A stretch of 64,000 nucleotides of DNA, taken from Lunularia cruciata (lineage: Eukaryota > Streptophyta > Marchantiopsida > Lunulariales > Lunulariaceae). The stretch is from positions 48,360,001 through 48,424,000 of the forward strand of contig OX419757.1 in assembly GCA_948567375.1 (NCBI GenBank), in the 5' to 3' direction. Position 1 is the stretch's first letter. Every line of letters begins with the position of its first letter. This document shows positions 12,004 to 21,876 of the stretch, one piece after another. The notes beneath the pieces are model-generated. The model saw only the letters and a list, made by a program, of their open reading frames with translations, was not told where the DNA came from and did not search any database. The position numbers were made by a program, and so were the translations under genes.

Positions 12004-12273
12004 TTGGTATCAGAGCAGGAATGGGATGGATGGAATTTATGGACCACCAAATCCACTTCCACCAAACCATTGGGATTTTTGCATCCAAATACTACCCAAG
12101 CATCGTTTCACACAGTTCATCACCTTGCACTTTGGACAAGATTTTCTGCATATGATCACCATATCTGAGGAACCCTTGGTGCTTCCGGTTGTAACTTATG
12201 GAGAACGGTGGACGTGTTATTTCTATGTGTTAATAAATTAGATAGATAGGGAGTGGTGTGATAGAGGAGCAAC

Positions 12274-13180
12274 CATGTCGGCAATACCTGATGTTATCCT
12301 TGCTATGCAACAACAAATCAAGCACCTTACTCGATTGTTGGATGAACAAGATCTTTGACGACAAGAGCAGGTGGAGAGAGTACCAATTCGAGAAGGAGAA
12401 GAGCGGATTAGATTCCCTAAACCCAAGGTATTTGAAGGCAAGAATCTCCTAGGTGTAGTGGAGAATTTTGTGTTTGATTATAAATGTTATTTTGAAGCTA
12501 CCAATCTACAAGATAAGCGAAAATAGATTCTCTTGGCTTCTAGCCAATTGGATGGAGTAGCAAAGTTATGGTGGAGATTTTGAGTGGATCAAGCTGAACG
12601 ACAAATGGTTGCACCAATCTTGACATGGGCAGAATTGAAGAGCGCAATAATCAGTTGGTTCCAAGCTATAAATGCCACACGAGCTGCATGGGATAAGTTG
12701 GCAGAGTTGAAACAGATTGGCTCTATAAGAAGTTACATCACGCAGTTCCAAAACACAATCATGCAAATTCCAAATATTTTGGAAGGTGAAGCTCTGGATT
12801 GATTTGTGAGGGGCTTGAAGGCAAGAACCAAATTAGAGGTAACCATGCGAGAGCCACAACACTTGGAGGAAGCCATGCGGTTGGCCGAACGTTTTGATTC
12901 CTTGGTGGCAACAACTTGGTCTCGACCTCGACCCCCACAAAGCCTACCAATACACTACACACAAGTGGAAGAGCCAATACCAATGGAGGTTGATGCAATT
13001 CAACAAAGACCATTGGGCATGGTAGACAGGGAGAAACTACGACAAAATGGTGGTTGTTTTTATTGTTGCCAGTTGGGGCATCGCATTGCTAAACGTCCAC
13101 TTAAGAATGGACAACCTCGACAAGTTGCCCTAGTGGAGGTTGTGGAGCGGAATGATCAGGGAAACAAGGAATCCCAATAG
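12274..13180 (+). pseudogene. A2 gag
   Basis: Start at the ATG of MSAIPDVILAMQQQIKH; stop at 13180. About 300 codons with capsid-like helices (WAELKSAIISWFQA, LAELKQIGSIRSYITQFQN) and one CCHC zinc knuckle, CFYCCQLGHRIAKR, whose last Cys has become Arg. There are several stops, including TGA at 12800-12802 within LD-stop-FVRGLK, where related gags have Arg. Gag would form the particle and bind RNA; this copy cannot. Confidence 0.85.
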
Positions 13181-13650
13181 GAGATTTTGAGCCGCCTACT
13201 GGGAGCTTGATTAGTTCCAATGGGATTGAAGGCTTGACCTATGCAAGTCTGCTTCACTTGCAAGGTATGATATCTAATAGGGGTTGTAGGATTTTGGTTG
13301 ATTCTGGAAGTTCAGAGAATTGCATGTCTATGCAAGTAGCAAAGGAATTGGGCATTCCTATCAAGCCAGTGATTGGAAGTAGTTTGATGATGGCGGATGG
13401 TAGAAAGGGTTCTGCATTCCGCACCTCGCATCCTGTTACCTTCAAGATTGGGAAGGAGTATTTGGAGTGTATGAGGTTTGTAGTGGCACCTCTACATTAT
13501 GATATCATTCTGGATCTACCTTGGCTTGAATGTCATAAGGTTCAATTTGATTGGACCTTATGCCAAACTCAAGTACAACACCAAGGTAGGAATTTCCGAT
13601 TAGGTTGTTTGGCACCTCTGAGTAAGACACCTAAGAATAGTCAATCCCAA
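13181..13650 (+). pseudogene. A2 aspartic protease
   Basis: Retropepsin-like domain at the start of pol. The active site ILVDSGSSEN is intact (D-S-G), followed by ADGRKGS and ILDLPWLECHKVQFDW, the usual flap and C-terminal blocks of plant Ty3 proteases. The frame is open from 13207 to a TAG at 13690. Confidence 0.85.
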
Positions 13651-13830
13651 GATGAGAAGTTTGTTGAGAAGGTAGCCATAGAGAAAATCTAGAAGGGAGA
13701 TGAGTCCCAAGATAGGAAGTTTGCCAAGAAGGCAACCATGGAGCAAGCTTGGAAGAGAGATGAATCCCTAGAAGGGAAGTTTGTTAAGGAAGCAGCCATA
13801 GAGCAAGCTTTGGAGGAAGATAACTTTGTA
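13650..13830 (+). repeat. A2 60-bp tandem repeat between protease and RT
   Basis: Three units with the same 60-nt period as in A1 (landmarks at 13681, 13741, 13801), encoding [24 protein letters not shown] 20-mers. Unit number differs from A1 (four), so the array expands or contracts between copies. It forms a charged, probably flexible linker in Pol. Confidence 0.82.
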
Positions 13831-15240
13831 TTCGCGGTGTGGATCAAGCCGATTGCACAAGAACAATCTAAGGAGGGCCAAGTGCCGCATCAAGCAATGG
13901 TTGATGAGATAGTTCAAGAGTTTGCAGATGTGTTTCCGGATGATTTGCCAAAGGGATTACCCTCTGATCGAGGTATGCCCTTCAAGATCAAGTTATTGCT
14001 AGGGAGTACTCCAGTGAGTAGACCAATCTATCGGCTCTCACCAAAGGAGTTGGAGGAGTTGCGAACAACACTTACAGAGTTGTTGGAGAATGATTTCATA
14101 CGACATAGTACCTCTCCTTGGGGAGCATCGGTACTATTTGTTCCAAAGAAGGATGGAGGACTTTGTTTCTGTATTGATTACCGTGGGCTCCATAAGCAAA
14201 CCGTGAAGAATGCATATCCCTTGCCTCGGATCTATGACTTACTTGATCAACTAAGTGGAGCACGTTACTTTTCCAAGTTGGATCTTCGTAGCGGCTATTG
14301 GCAAATTCCGATTGATAGAGAGGATGTGCAAAAGACTACCTTTTGCACAAGGTATGGACATTTTGAGTGGAGAGTTCTACCTTTCGGACCCACTAATGCT
14401 CCAGTAGTCTTCATGGATCAGATGCATTGGGTGTTGGATGGACTATTGGATCGGTCAGTGGTGGTGTTCTTGGATGATATCTTAATCTATAGCAAGACAG
14501 AGGCAAAACACGTGAATCATGTGCGAGAAGTCCTAAGATGACTACGACAATGGAAATTTTACTGCAAGAAGTCAAAGTGTGCTTTTTGGCAGAAGGAGGT
14601 TACCTTCTTGGGTCATAAGATCTCATCAGAGGGGACCAAGATGGAGGAAGAGAAGATCAAGGCCATTACTGATTGGCCTACCCCAAAGGATGCTACAGAA
14701 GTACAAGCATTCAATGGATTGGCCAGTTTTTACCGGCGGTTCATCCACTATTATGCTCATGTGGCTGCACCATTGACTGACCTCTTGGGAAAGAACTCAA
14801 GCTTCCAGTGGAACACCAAACATGAAGAAGCATTCCAGAAGTTGAAACATATGGTGTCTTCAAGACACATTCTTCAACCATACGATCCTCAACTACCTTG
14901 TGTGGTTGATTTTGATGCTTCTAACTTTGCAATTGGAGTTGTGTTGCAACAAGAATTTCCAGATGGACTACATCCCGTTGCCTTTGTGTCTCGCCGAATA
15001 AATACAGCTGAAAGAAATTACTCTGCTCGAGATCAGGAACAACTTGCAATGGTATATGCTACCAAGGTATGGAGGCATTATCTCTTGGGGAAACAAGTGA
15101 TCATGCAAATTGATCACAAACCATTGTTGCAGACCTTACACCTGGAACACATGAAGAGTCGACATCATCAATGGGAAGAGCAACTTCAATTGTTCGACAT
15201 CAAACTTGAGTACAAACCAGGTTGATTCCATGTCATCCTT
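13831..15240 (+). pseudogene. A2 reverse transcriptase and RNase H
   Basis: RT blocks in order: [52 protein letters not shown] (first catalytic Asp), [12 protein letters not shown], and [12 protein letters not shown] (the YxDD equivalent, both Asp kept). RNase H begins at VDFDASNFAIG (~14905) and continues through HYLLGKQVIMQIDHKPL. Two TGA stops, 14539-14541 and 15223-15225 (KPG-stop-FHV, normally KPGRFN), fall where the family has Arg. Confidence 0.9.
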
Positions 15241-16480
15241 GATGCTCTATCACGAGGACCTGATTTGAAGTCCCTTCCTCTCATCACGGCAGCAATTACG
15301 ACGGTGTCAATTGATCCCAAGATCCATAACGAGTTTTAGTTAGCTCTACAACAAGATCCCTTCTTCCAAATGGTACATGGTCGTCTAACAACAGGTGACA
15401 AGGAGTACAACACTTTCTCCTTCAAGGAAGGCCTTCTATTCCATGCAAACCGGATCTATGTTCCAGCCAAAGATGATCTTTGACTTGTGCGCCTTCAAGA
15501 AGCCCATGATTTACCCATTGCTGGTCACATGGGTGTGGATAAGACCTTGGGTACCCTCCAACGTCAATGGTGGTGGCCCAACATGACACAAGATGTTCAA
15601 GAATTTGTCAGATCGTGTAAGAGCTACCAACGTAACAAGGCCAGTAACCAAAAGTCGAGTGGACTCCTTCAACCACTCACCATTCCATCCACTCATTGGG
15701 AGCATGTGAGCTTGGATCTCATCACTCCTTGCCAAAGACAAAACAAAGACACACCACAATCGTGGTGTTTGTGGATAAGCTTAGTAAGCAAATCCACTTG
15801 GCACCAACCTATGATACCGTGGATGCTCCAACCTCAGTGCAAATCTACTTCGACAATGTCTTCAAGCACCATGGGATGCCACGTGTACTCATCTCTGACC
15901 GTGATCCTTGATTTACCGGGAAGTTTTGGCAAGCACTCTTCCAGATACTTGGCACCAAGCTTGCTTTGTCCACGGCCTATCATCCTCAAATTGATGGACA
16001 AACCGAACGTGCAAATTGTACATTAGAGGATATGTTGTGGGCCTTTGTCAATGTACACCATACCAATTGGAATGAATGTCTTGCAGTTGCAGAATTTGCC
16101 TACAACAATTCCAAATAGGCAAGCACCGGATTTTCTCCCTTCTTTCTCAATTTTGGCCAAGATCCGCTTGTTCCAAATTCTCTTCTTGCTCCCCCTCCAT
16201 CTCAGGTTCCTCATACTTCCACATTCTTGACCACTATATCCCAATCGCTCCAACAAGCCAAGTCTCACCTCCTTGTTGCTCAGAATCGCCAAAAACAATA
16301 TGTGGACCACCATCGTCGTGATCTCACCTTTGAAGTTGGTGATAAAGTCATGTTATCCTCTAGTAACCTCCCTCTCCTACTTGATACCCAAGTTCGTAAA
16401 CTTGCCCCTAATTGGATAGGATCCTTTGATATCACCCAAATTGTCTCTCTTGTTGCTTATTGACTTGCCTTACCTTGTCA
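15241..16480 (+). pseudogene. A2 integrase
   Basis: The zinc-binding H2C2 module is at 15487-15640 (HDLPIAGHMGVDKT...WWWPN...CKSYQ); the last Cys has become Tyr. The catalytic core follows with a frameshift near 15740: WEHVSLDLI (Asp 1), SDRDP-stop-FTGKFW (Asp 2; TGA 15909-15911 where Arg is expected) and DGQTERANC (Glu). The C-terminal GDKVMLSSSNLPL segment leads to the chromodomain. Stops at 15481-15483, 15909-15911 and 16461-16463 are TGA at Arg positions. Confidence 0.88.
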
Positions 16481-16589
16481 CATGCATATCCATCATGTCT
16501 TTCATGTTTCCAAGTTGAAAGCTTTTGTTCCTAACCCCTCTTCCTTTTCCTCTCGAGTCCAACCTCCCCCTCTTCCTGTCCCTATCAAT

Positions 16590-16841
16590 GATCATGAGGA
16601 GTACAAAGTTGATCGTATCCTTGCACGTTGCCATATCCAACGAGGCCGTTGCCAACATACGGAGTACAAGGTCCTTTGGAAAGGGTATCCCCTTCATGAT
16701 GCCACTTGGGAGCCTCTTTCTCACCCCCAGAATGCACAGACGGCCATCCAAGAATTTGAAGTTTCACTAGCGACGAGGACGTCACCAACTAGCGGCAGGG
16801 GAATATGTAACAATATAGAGTTTTGCGACAAAGTTAGTTAG
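16590..16841 (+). pseudogene. A2 chromodomain at the C-terminus of Pol
   Basis: EEYKVDRILARCHIQ...TEYKVLWKGYPLHDATWEP is a clear chromodomain with the aromatic positions Y, W and W in place. This assigns the family to the chromovirus branch of Ty3/gypsy, in which the domain targets integration to particular chromatin. The open frame passes through the polypurine tract and ends inside the 3' LTR (stop at 16839-16841), so the last ~12 codons of Pol come from the LTR. A1 shows the same arrangement. Confidence 0.9.
16794..16805 (+). promoter_or_regulatory. A2 polypurine tract
   Basis: GGCAGGGGAATA lies directly before the 3' LTR start TGTAAC, in the position that primes plus-strand DNA synthesis. 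Confidence 0.75.
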
Positions 16842-17217
16842 GCTTACAAAGTAGCACATAAGACAAAGTAGCCTAGAATATTTTGGAAGTATCTAGGAAG
16901 CTTCTTGAGAAGCTTCCCGGTTAGCTTAGCTTGCACCTTAAGTAACTAGCTTCTAGAAGCTTCCAACTAGCTTAGCTTGCACGCCAAGTAGGCGGCTTCT
17001 AGAAGGAAGCTTCTTGAGAAGTTTCCTAGTTAACTTGGCTTGCACTCTAAGAAAGCGGCTTGAGGAAGCTTCTTGAGAAGCTTCTCAAGGGCCTTGTATG
17101 CTACCTATAAATACCAAAGCCAAAGCTCATGCTAGGCATTCGGATTTTTCCCTCATTCAAGTGTCCTAATGTGAGTTTCCATTCTCCTATTTCTCTCCTT
17201 GGATTCGGTCTTTTACA
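16806..17217 (+). repeat. A2 3' LTR
   Basis: 412 nt, TGTAACAATATAG ... TCTTTTACA. It contains a perfect three-unit heat-shock-element pattern TTCTAGAAGCTTC at 16951-16963, further GAAGCTTC palindromes and a TATA box TATAAATACC at 17106. Confidence 0.88.
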
Positions 17218-17786
17218 ATATCCCAATCCCTCCAACAAGCCAAATCACACCTCCTTGGTGCCCAAAATCATCAAAAAAATATGCATACTACCATCATTAT
17301 GATCTCACTTTTCTAGTTGATGATAAAGTCATGCTCTTGTCTAGTAACCTACCCTTCCTATTTGATACCTAAGTCTATAAACTTGCTCCTAATTGGATAG
17401 GACCCTTTGAGATCACACACCTTATTTCTCTTGTTGTTTATTGACTTGCATTGCCTTGTCATAAGGGCATCTACCTTGTCTTTCATATTTCCAAGTTGAA
17501 ACCTTTTATCCCTAATCCATCTTCTTTTCCCTCTTGTGTCCAACCTCCTCGTCCTCCCATCCCTATCAATGATCATGAAGAATATGAAATGGATCGTATC
17601 CTTCCATGTCGCCACATTCAACATAGCCACCAACAACATATGGAGTACAAGGTCCTTTAGAAAGGGTATCCCTTTCATGATGCTACATAGGAACCTTTTT
17701 CTCATCTCCAAAATGCACAAACGGCTATCCAAGAGTGTGAAGCTTCAATGGCAATGAGGACATCACCAACTAGCGGTGGGGGTATA
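17218..17786 (+). pseudogene. A1 integrase C-terminus and chromodomain remnant
   Basis: Continues A1 after the nested insertion: SQSLQQAKSHLL, then decayed equivalents of the GDKVML and HVFHVSKLKPF blocks, then NDHEEYEMDRILPCRHIQ...MEYKVL with a stop inside the chromodomain. The polypurine tract GGTGGGGGTATA precedes the 3' LTR. It is more decayed than A2, in keeping with being the older host. Confidence 0.82.
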
Positions 17787-18198
17787 TGTAACAATATGGA
17801 GTTTAGCAACAAAGTTAGTTAGGGCTAATGAAGTAGTGAATAGGCCACATTAGCCTAGAATATTCTAGAAGTATCTAAGAAGCTTCTTGTGAAGCTTATC
17901 GGCTAGCCTAGCTTGCATCCCAAGTAAGTAGCTCTTAGAAGCTTCTAATTAGCTTAGCTTGCAAGCCAAGTAGGTGACTTCTAAAAGGAAGCTTCTTGAA
18001 AAACTTCTTGATTAACTTGGCTTGCACTCCAAGAAAGTGGCTCAAGGAAGCTTCTTGAGAAGCTTCTCAAGAGCCTTGTATGCTCTCTATAAATATCAGA
18101 ACCATAGCTCATGCTAGGCATTTGGAGTATACCCACATTCAAGTGTCCCTTGTGATCTTCCATTCTCTTATTTCTCTCCTCAACCTTGGTCTTTTACA
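17787..18198 (+). repeat. A1 3' LTR
   Basis: 412 nt, TGTAACAATATGGAG ... TCTTTTACA. Carries GAATATTCTAGAAG at 17858-17871, an exact match to the motif in the A1 5' LTR, and a TATA box at 18088-18095. Confidence 0.87.
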
Positions 18199-18539
18199 TA
18201 TTGTTACAATTGTGGCTAAGTTGAGGAAAATAGCCATCAATTGTTGTGCTCATCTTCTTAGATGCCCTTGGCCTCTATATAGGTTACCTTTGAACAACAT
18301 GGAGAGATGAATTGAAGAGTAAGATGCTAAAATCACATTTAAAAACAAAGATTGCTAGTAAATGTTCCTTGCATCCTTATTGCCTCAATGGAGAAGAGTA
18401 AAAGTGAGAGAGGAAGATGACAAGTGTGCAAAGGTAGAGGAAGACAAATGCATAACTGATTGTTGTAAATGAAGTCCTAGAAGGCAATCAAATATTCCCT
18501 AGAAGTAGATCACATTAGGGCCTTACAACTTTATGAGTT

Positions 18540-20650
18540 TATGGGCCTTATCAATTATCAGCTCATGAGTTGGAGGAATGTAAGGCTCAAATTGAGAAGT
18601 TGATAAAGAAATTTTTATTCAACCCAAGTATCACAATACGGGCTCTTATCTTGTTTGTGAAGAAAAAGGATGGTATAATGCATATATGCATTAACTACCA
18701 AAGCTTAAATCAACAAATGGTGAAGAATAAATACTCCTTACCTTGCATGGATGATCTTTTTGATCGACTCAATGGAGAAAAACACTTCACCAAACTTGAT
18801 CTATGGAGCAATTACAACCAAATCAAAATTGAAAACTAAAATGTACACAAAATTTCCTTTCAAACAAGGTATGGTCACTTTGAGTACCTGGTGATGCCAT
18901 TTGATCTCACCAATGTACCAACCACTTTTATGAGTTTGATGAATGATATATTTTGTCCACACTTGGATAAACCTGTTCTCATCTTCTTGGATGAAATATT
19001 AGTTTACAATAGGATAGTGAAAGAGCAAAAGTAACATCTATGGGAAGTCCTCTAGATTCTATGATAGAATCAATTGTATGCCAGAATCTCAAAGGTGAGT
19101 TTGGCAAGTTTGGATTGAACTACTTGGGGCATAGAGTAAGTGAAAAAGATATCTAAATATTAAAGAATAAAATAGAGGTCATTCAAGAATAAGTGCTCTA
19201 GAACATCAAACTCAACTCAAAAGTTGGGATTTACAAGGTTCTATCTTTGATTTGTCAAGGATTTCTACAAGGTCACACAACCTTTAATGATACTACTTAG
19301 CAAGGAGAAGAAGTAGATATGGAGAACCACACAAGAATTGGCCTTTCAAGAATTGAAAGATGCATTACTACATGTACCAATCTTGAAATAGTATGACCCT
19401 AATGTCCAATCAAGTTGGCTATAGATGCATCAAGTATTACAATAGGAGCAATCCTACAACAAGAATGGCATGATGGTTGGCACTTAATTGCATATTTCTC
19501 TCAAAGGTTATTACCAGCCAAATGCAACTATCACACCACCAAATGAGAAGAGTTGGCCATTGTCCTTGCAACCAAGCATTGGAAGCACTATCTTTGCAAG
19601 AAGGCATTTGTAGTAGAGATAGACCACAAACCTCTGGTCTACCTCAAGACCTAGAAAGATCTTTCTTGTTGATAGATTTGGTGGGTAGAGTGGAGACAAC
19701 GGTTCAACTTGAAGATCACTTACATAGAAGGCAAGAAATAACTTCTAGATGCATTCACCTAAATTCCTATGGCAAATAATCTGGTGCTAGAGTTCAAGAT
19801 GAATCCAAAATTTTGCCCAAGGATTCATGTTGCTACAAGAAACTGACCCTCAAATTGTAGTTGCTCAATCATCCAAAGGTGTCACCAAGACCCAAGGACT
19901 CACGTTTTATGATGGTGAGTTATGGATACCAGATGCAATAAATATAAAAACACCATCCTAGCAAAATGTCATGAATCCGCCATTGCAAATCATGTAGGAG
20001 TGGAGAATACCTTAGATGCAATCAAATGCTATTATTATTGGCCCAAGATGAGCAACAATGTGATAGAGTACATTCAAAGCTACTTACTCTATCAACAAAA
20101 TAAAGCTTGATTAGAAGCTTTATTTTGGCAAAACTCCGTCAACACTTCTCTACTCTTATAGAATGTTGGGAATAGATAAGCATGGATCTAGTTTTTGAAT
20201 TACCCAAGACCACCTCCGGATTTAACTCCATCTTAGTCTTTGTTGATTGACTCAAAAAAATGATGATTCATGTGTGTCTAACCACCAAGGACATGATTGC
20301 CCTACAATTAGCTCAATTGTGCTTAGATGTAATATTTTCTCACAATGGCTTCTCTTGAGTGCTCATCACCAATAAAGGCACTCAATTCACTAGTTTGTTA
20401 TGGAGAACACTCTTTGGTATCTTCAAAACCAAATTTGCCATGTCCACAACTTACCATCCATAGAATGACAGACAAACAGAGTGGGCTAATTGCACTATTG
20501 AGGAAATGCCACAAAGCTTCACCTTAGATGAGCAAGAAAGGTCAAACCCCTTACTTTGATTGGTGAAGTTTACCTATAACAATTCAATGAATGCATCCAT
20601 AAAGGTCACACTATTCTTCCTCATTTATGAAGACCACACATTGACAACTT
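18540..20650 (+). pseudogene. Family B RT, RNase H and integrase remnants
   Basis: RT at 18570-19060: LFVKKKDGIMHICINYQSLN, HFTKLDLWSNYNQIK, then [13 protein letters not shown] and FLDEILVY, where the second catalytic Asp is Glu. RNase H around 19420-19770 in shifting frames. The integrase zinc module is at 19970-20105 (NHVGVENTLDAIKCYYYWPKM...LYQQNKA). Core blocks follow to ~20640. Numerous stops and shifts make it inactive. Confidence 0.78.
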
Positions 20651-21061
20651 TGAGCTTGATGAAGATCCACTTGGTGGCTACAAAGGTTGATAGTTTCAAC
20701 ACTTTTGTTTCTAGAATCCAATAGGGTATGGAGAATGCTAAGCATAGATTGATATCCAAAATCATCCAAAATTAACAAAAATAGTATGAAAATGTACATT
20801 TCCAGAACATGGAGTTCAATGTTGGGGATTAAGTCTGGTTGTCCACAACCAACCAACCTCATGTTAGTTTGCACTTGGAACTTAGACCTTGTTTTATTGG
20901 GCCTTTTCTCATCTTTCATTGAATTGGGACAATGGCTTATCACCTCAAGTTGCTACCATACATGAAGATCCATCTAGTGTTCCATGTTTCTTTGATTACA
21001 TAGATATGTAACTGACCACCCCTCTTTCCTTCCATATAAGAAGTTAGACTTTGTCCCAACA

Positions 21062-21243
21062 CTCATTGAGGGCACTGAGGAATATGAAGTTGAATGCATT
21101 CTCCAAAAATGCATATGTGGTACCCACCATTTGCATATGAAATATCTTGTAGATTGGAAAATGTACACATTGTATGAGACAACATGGGAGCCAAAAGCCA
21201 ACATGATCCATGCACCGGTGTTAGTGTTATCTTTTGAGCAATA
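21062..21243 (+). pseudogene. Family B chromodomain
   Basis: IEGTEEYEVECILQKCICG...MKYLVDWKMYTLYETTWEP reads open across the whole domain and keeps the Y, W and W aromatic positions, although it is poorly related to the A2 domain. It lies ~25 nt before the polypurine tract TTAAAAGGAAGGAGTT (21268-21283). Confidence 0.8.
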
Positions 21244-21284
21244 GCTTTGCAACAAGGACGTTGCATCTTAAAAGGAAGGAGTTT

Positions 21285-21876
21285 TGTAATACAAGTAGTT
21301 AGACATATTATCTAAAGATAGAAATTGGCTTGGCAACATTTGGAAGGATGTTATATATGATGGACTAAATAAATTAGATAGAGGTGTCACCAAAGGAGTA
21401 TTTCCACTAATAAATTAGGACCCAAAAACACCTTGAAAACTTTAGAGCTAATTTTGGAGGCCTAAACAGATAAATTAGACCTCAAAATAGAAAACTTCTT
21501 CCCTCATGGACCAAAAAGCTAGTCTTCTTCTCCCACTATTTGTCTCATCAAGAGCTTTCTAACAATACCCCACCCATGCAATTTTGAGCTTCTTATAGGA
21601 AGATTCCCTAAAGATTCCTTCTAGTCAAACTTGTTTAAACAACCAAATAGGACAAGGATGACATGTCACCTATCTAGGAAACTAATCTAAGGGTGGAGGT
21701 CACCAACATATCACCAATCTATGTATTTACTCCAAAGATATAGCTTCCTTTGATGGGATCCTCTTTGCTATATAATAAAGAGAGGGTGCTCCTTTGGGGC
21801 ACTAGAGAATTGAGTGTGAAGTGTGTTTTTTCTTATGTGTTTCTCTTGGGGGTTCTTGTGCCCTTGAAATATTACA
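21285..21876 (+). repeat. Family B LTR, copy B1 (3' LTR)
   Basis: 592 nt, TGTAATACAAG ... GAAATATTACA. Related LTRs are at 27586-28174, 28495-29237 and 34952-35815 (minus). A TATA-like TATATAATAAAGA near 21770 precedes a conserved segment containing GGTGCTCCTTTGGGGCAC, probably the start of R. Confidence 0.82.

Larger units (their letters stand above)
11670..17217 (+). mobile_element. Inner Ty3/gypsy chromovirus A2
   Basis: A nearly full-length family A element: 5' LTR lacking its first ~90 nt (11670-12003), iMet primer site, gag, protease, repeat linker, RT, RNase H, integrase, chromodomain, polypurine tract and full 3' LTR (16806-17217). After the 3' LTR the sequence runs straight into integrase of A1 (ATATCCCAATCCCTCC, equivalent to 16226 in A2), so it had inserted into A1's integrase. 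The left target duplication was lost in the deletion. Confidence 0.88.
8828..18198 (+). mobile_element. Outer Ty3/gypsy chromovirus A1, split by nested element A2 and internally deleted
   Basis: The left part (8828-~11669) has 5' LTR, iMet primer site, gag, protease and the start of RT. The right part (17218-18198) has the integrase C-terminus, chromodomain remnant and 3' LTR. They belong to one element: same family, same strand, complementary content, flanked by CGTTG (8823-8827) and TATTG (18199-18203), which agree as a 5-bp target duplication after CG-to-TA decay. About 1.8 kb of RT-RNase H-integrase that should lie between them is missing, together with the first ~90 nt of the inner element's 5' LTR. 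Confidence 0.82.
18199..21876 (+). mobile_element. 5'-truncated Ty3 chromovirus, family B
   Basis: Contains RT to chromodomain followed by polypurine tract and 3' LTR, all on the plus strand. No 5' LTR, primer site or clear gag is present; 18199-18480 has no recognisable domain. The sequence is distinct from family A (different LTR, no 60-bp linker). Confidence 0.78.
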
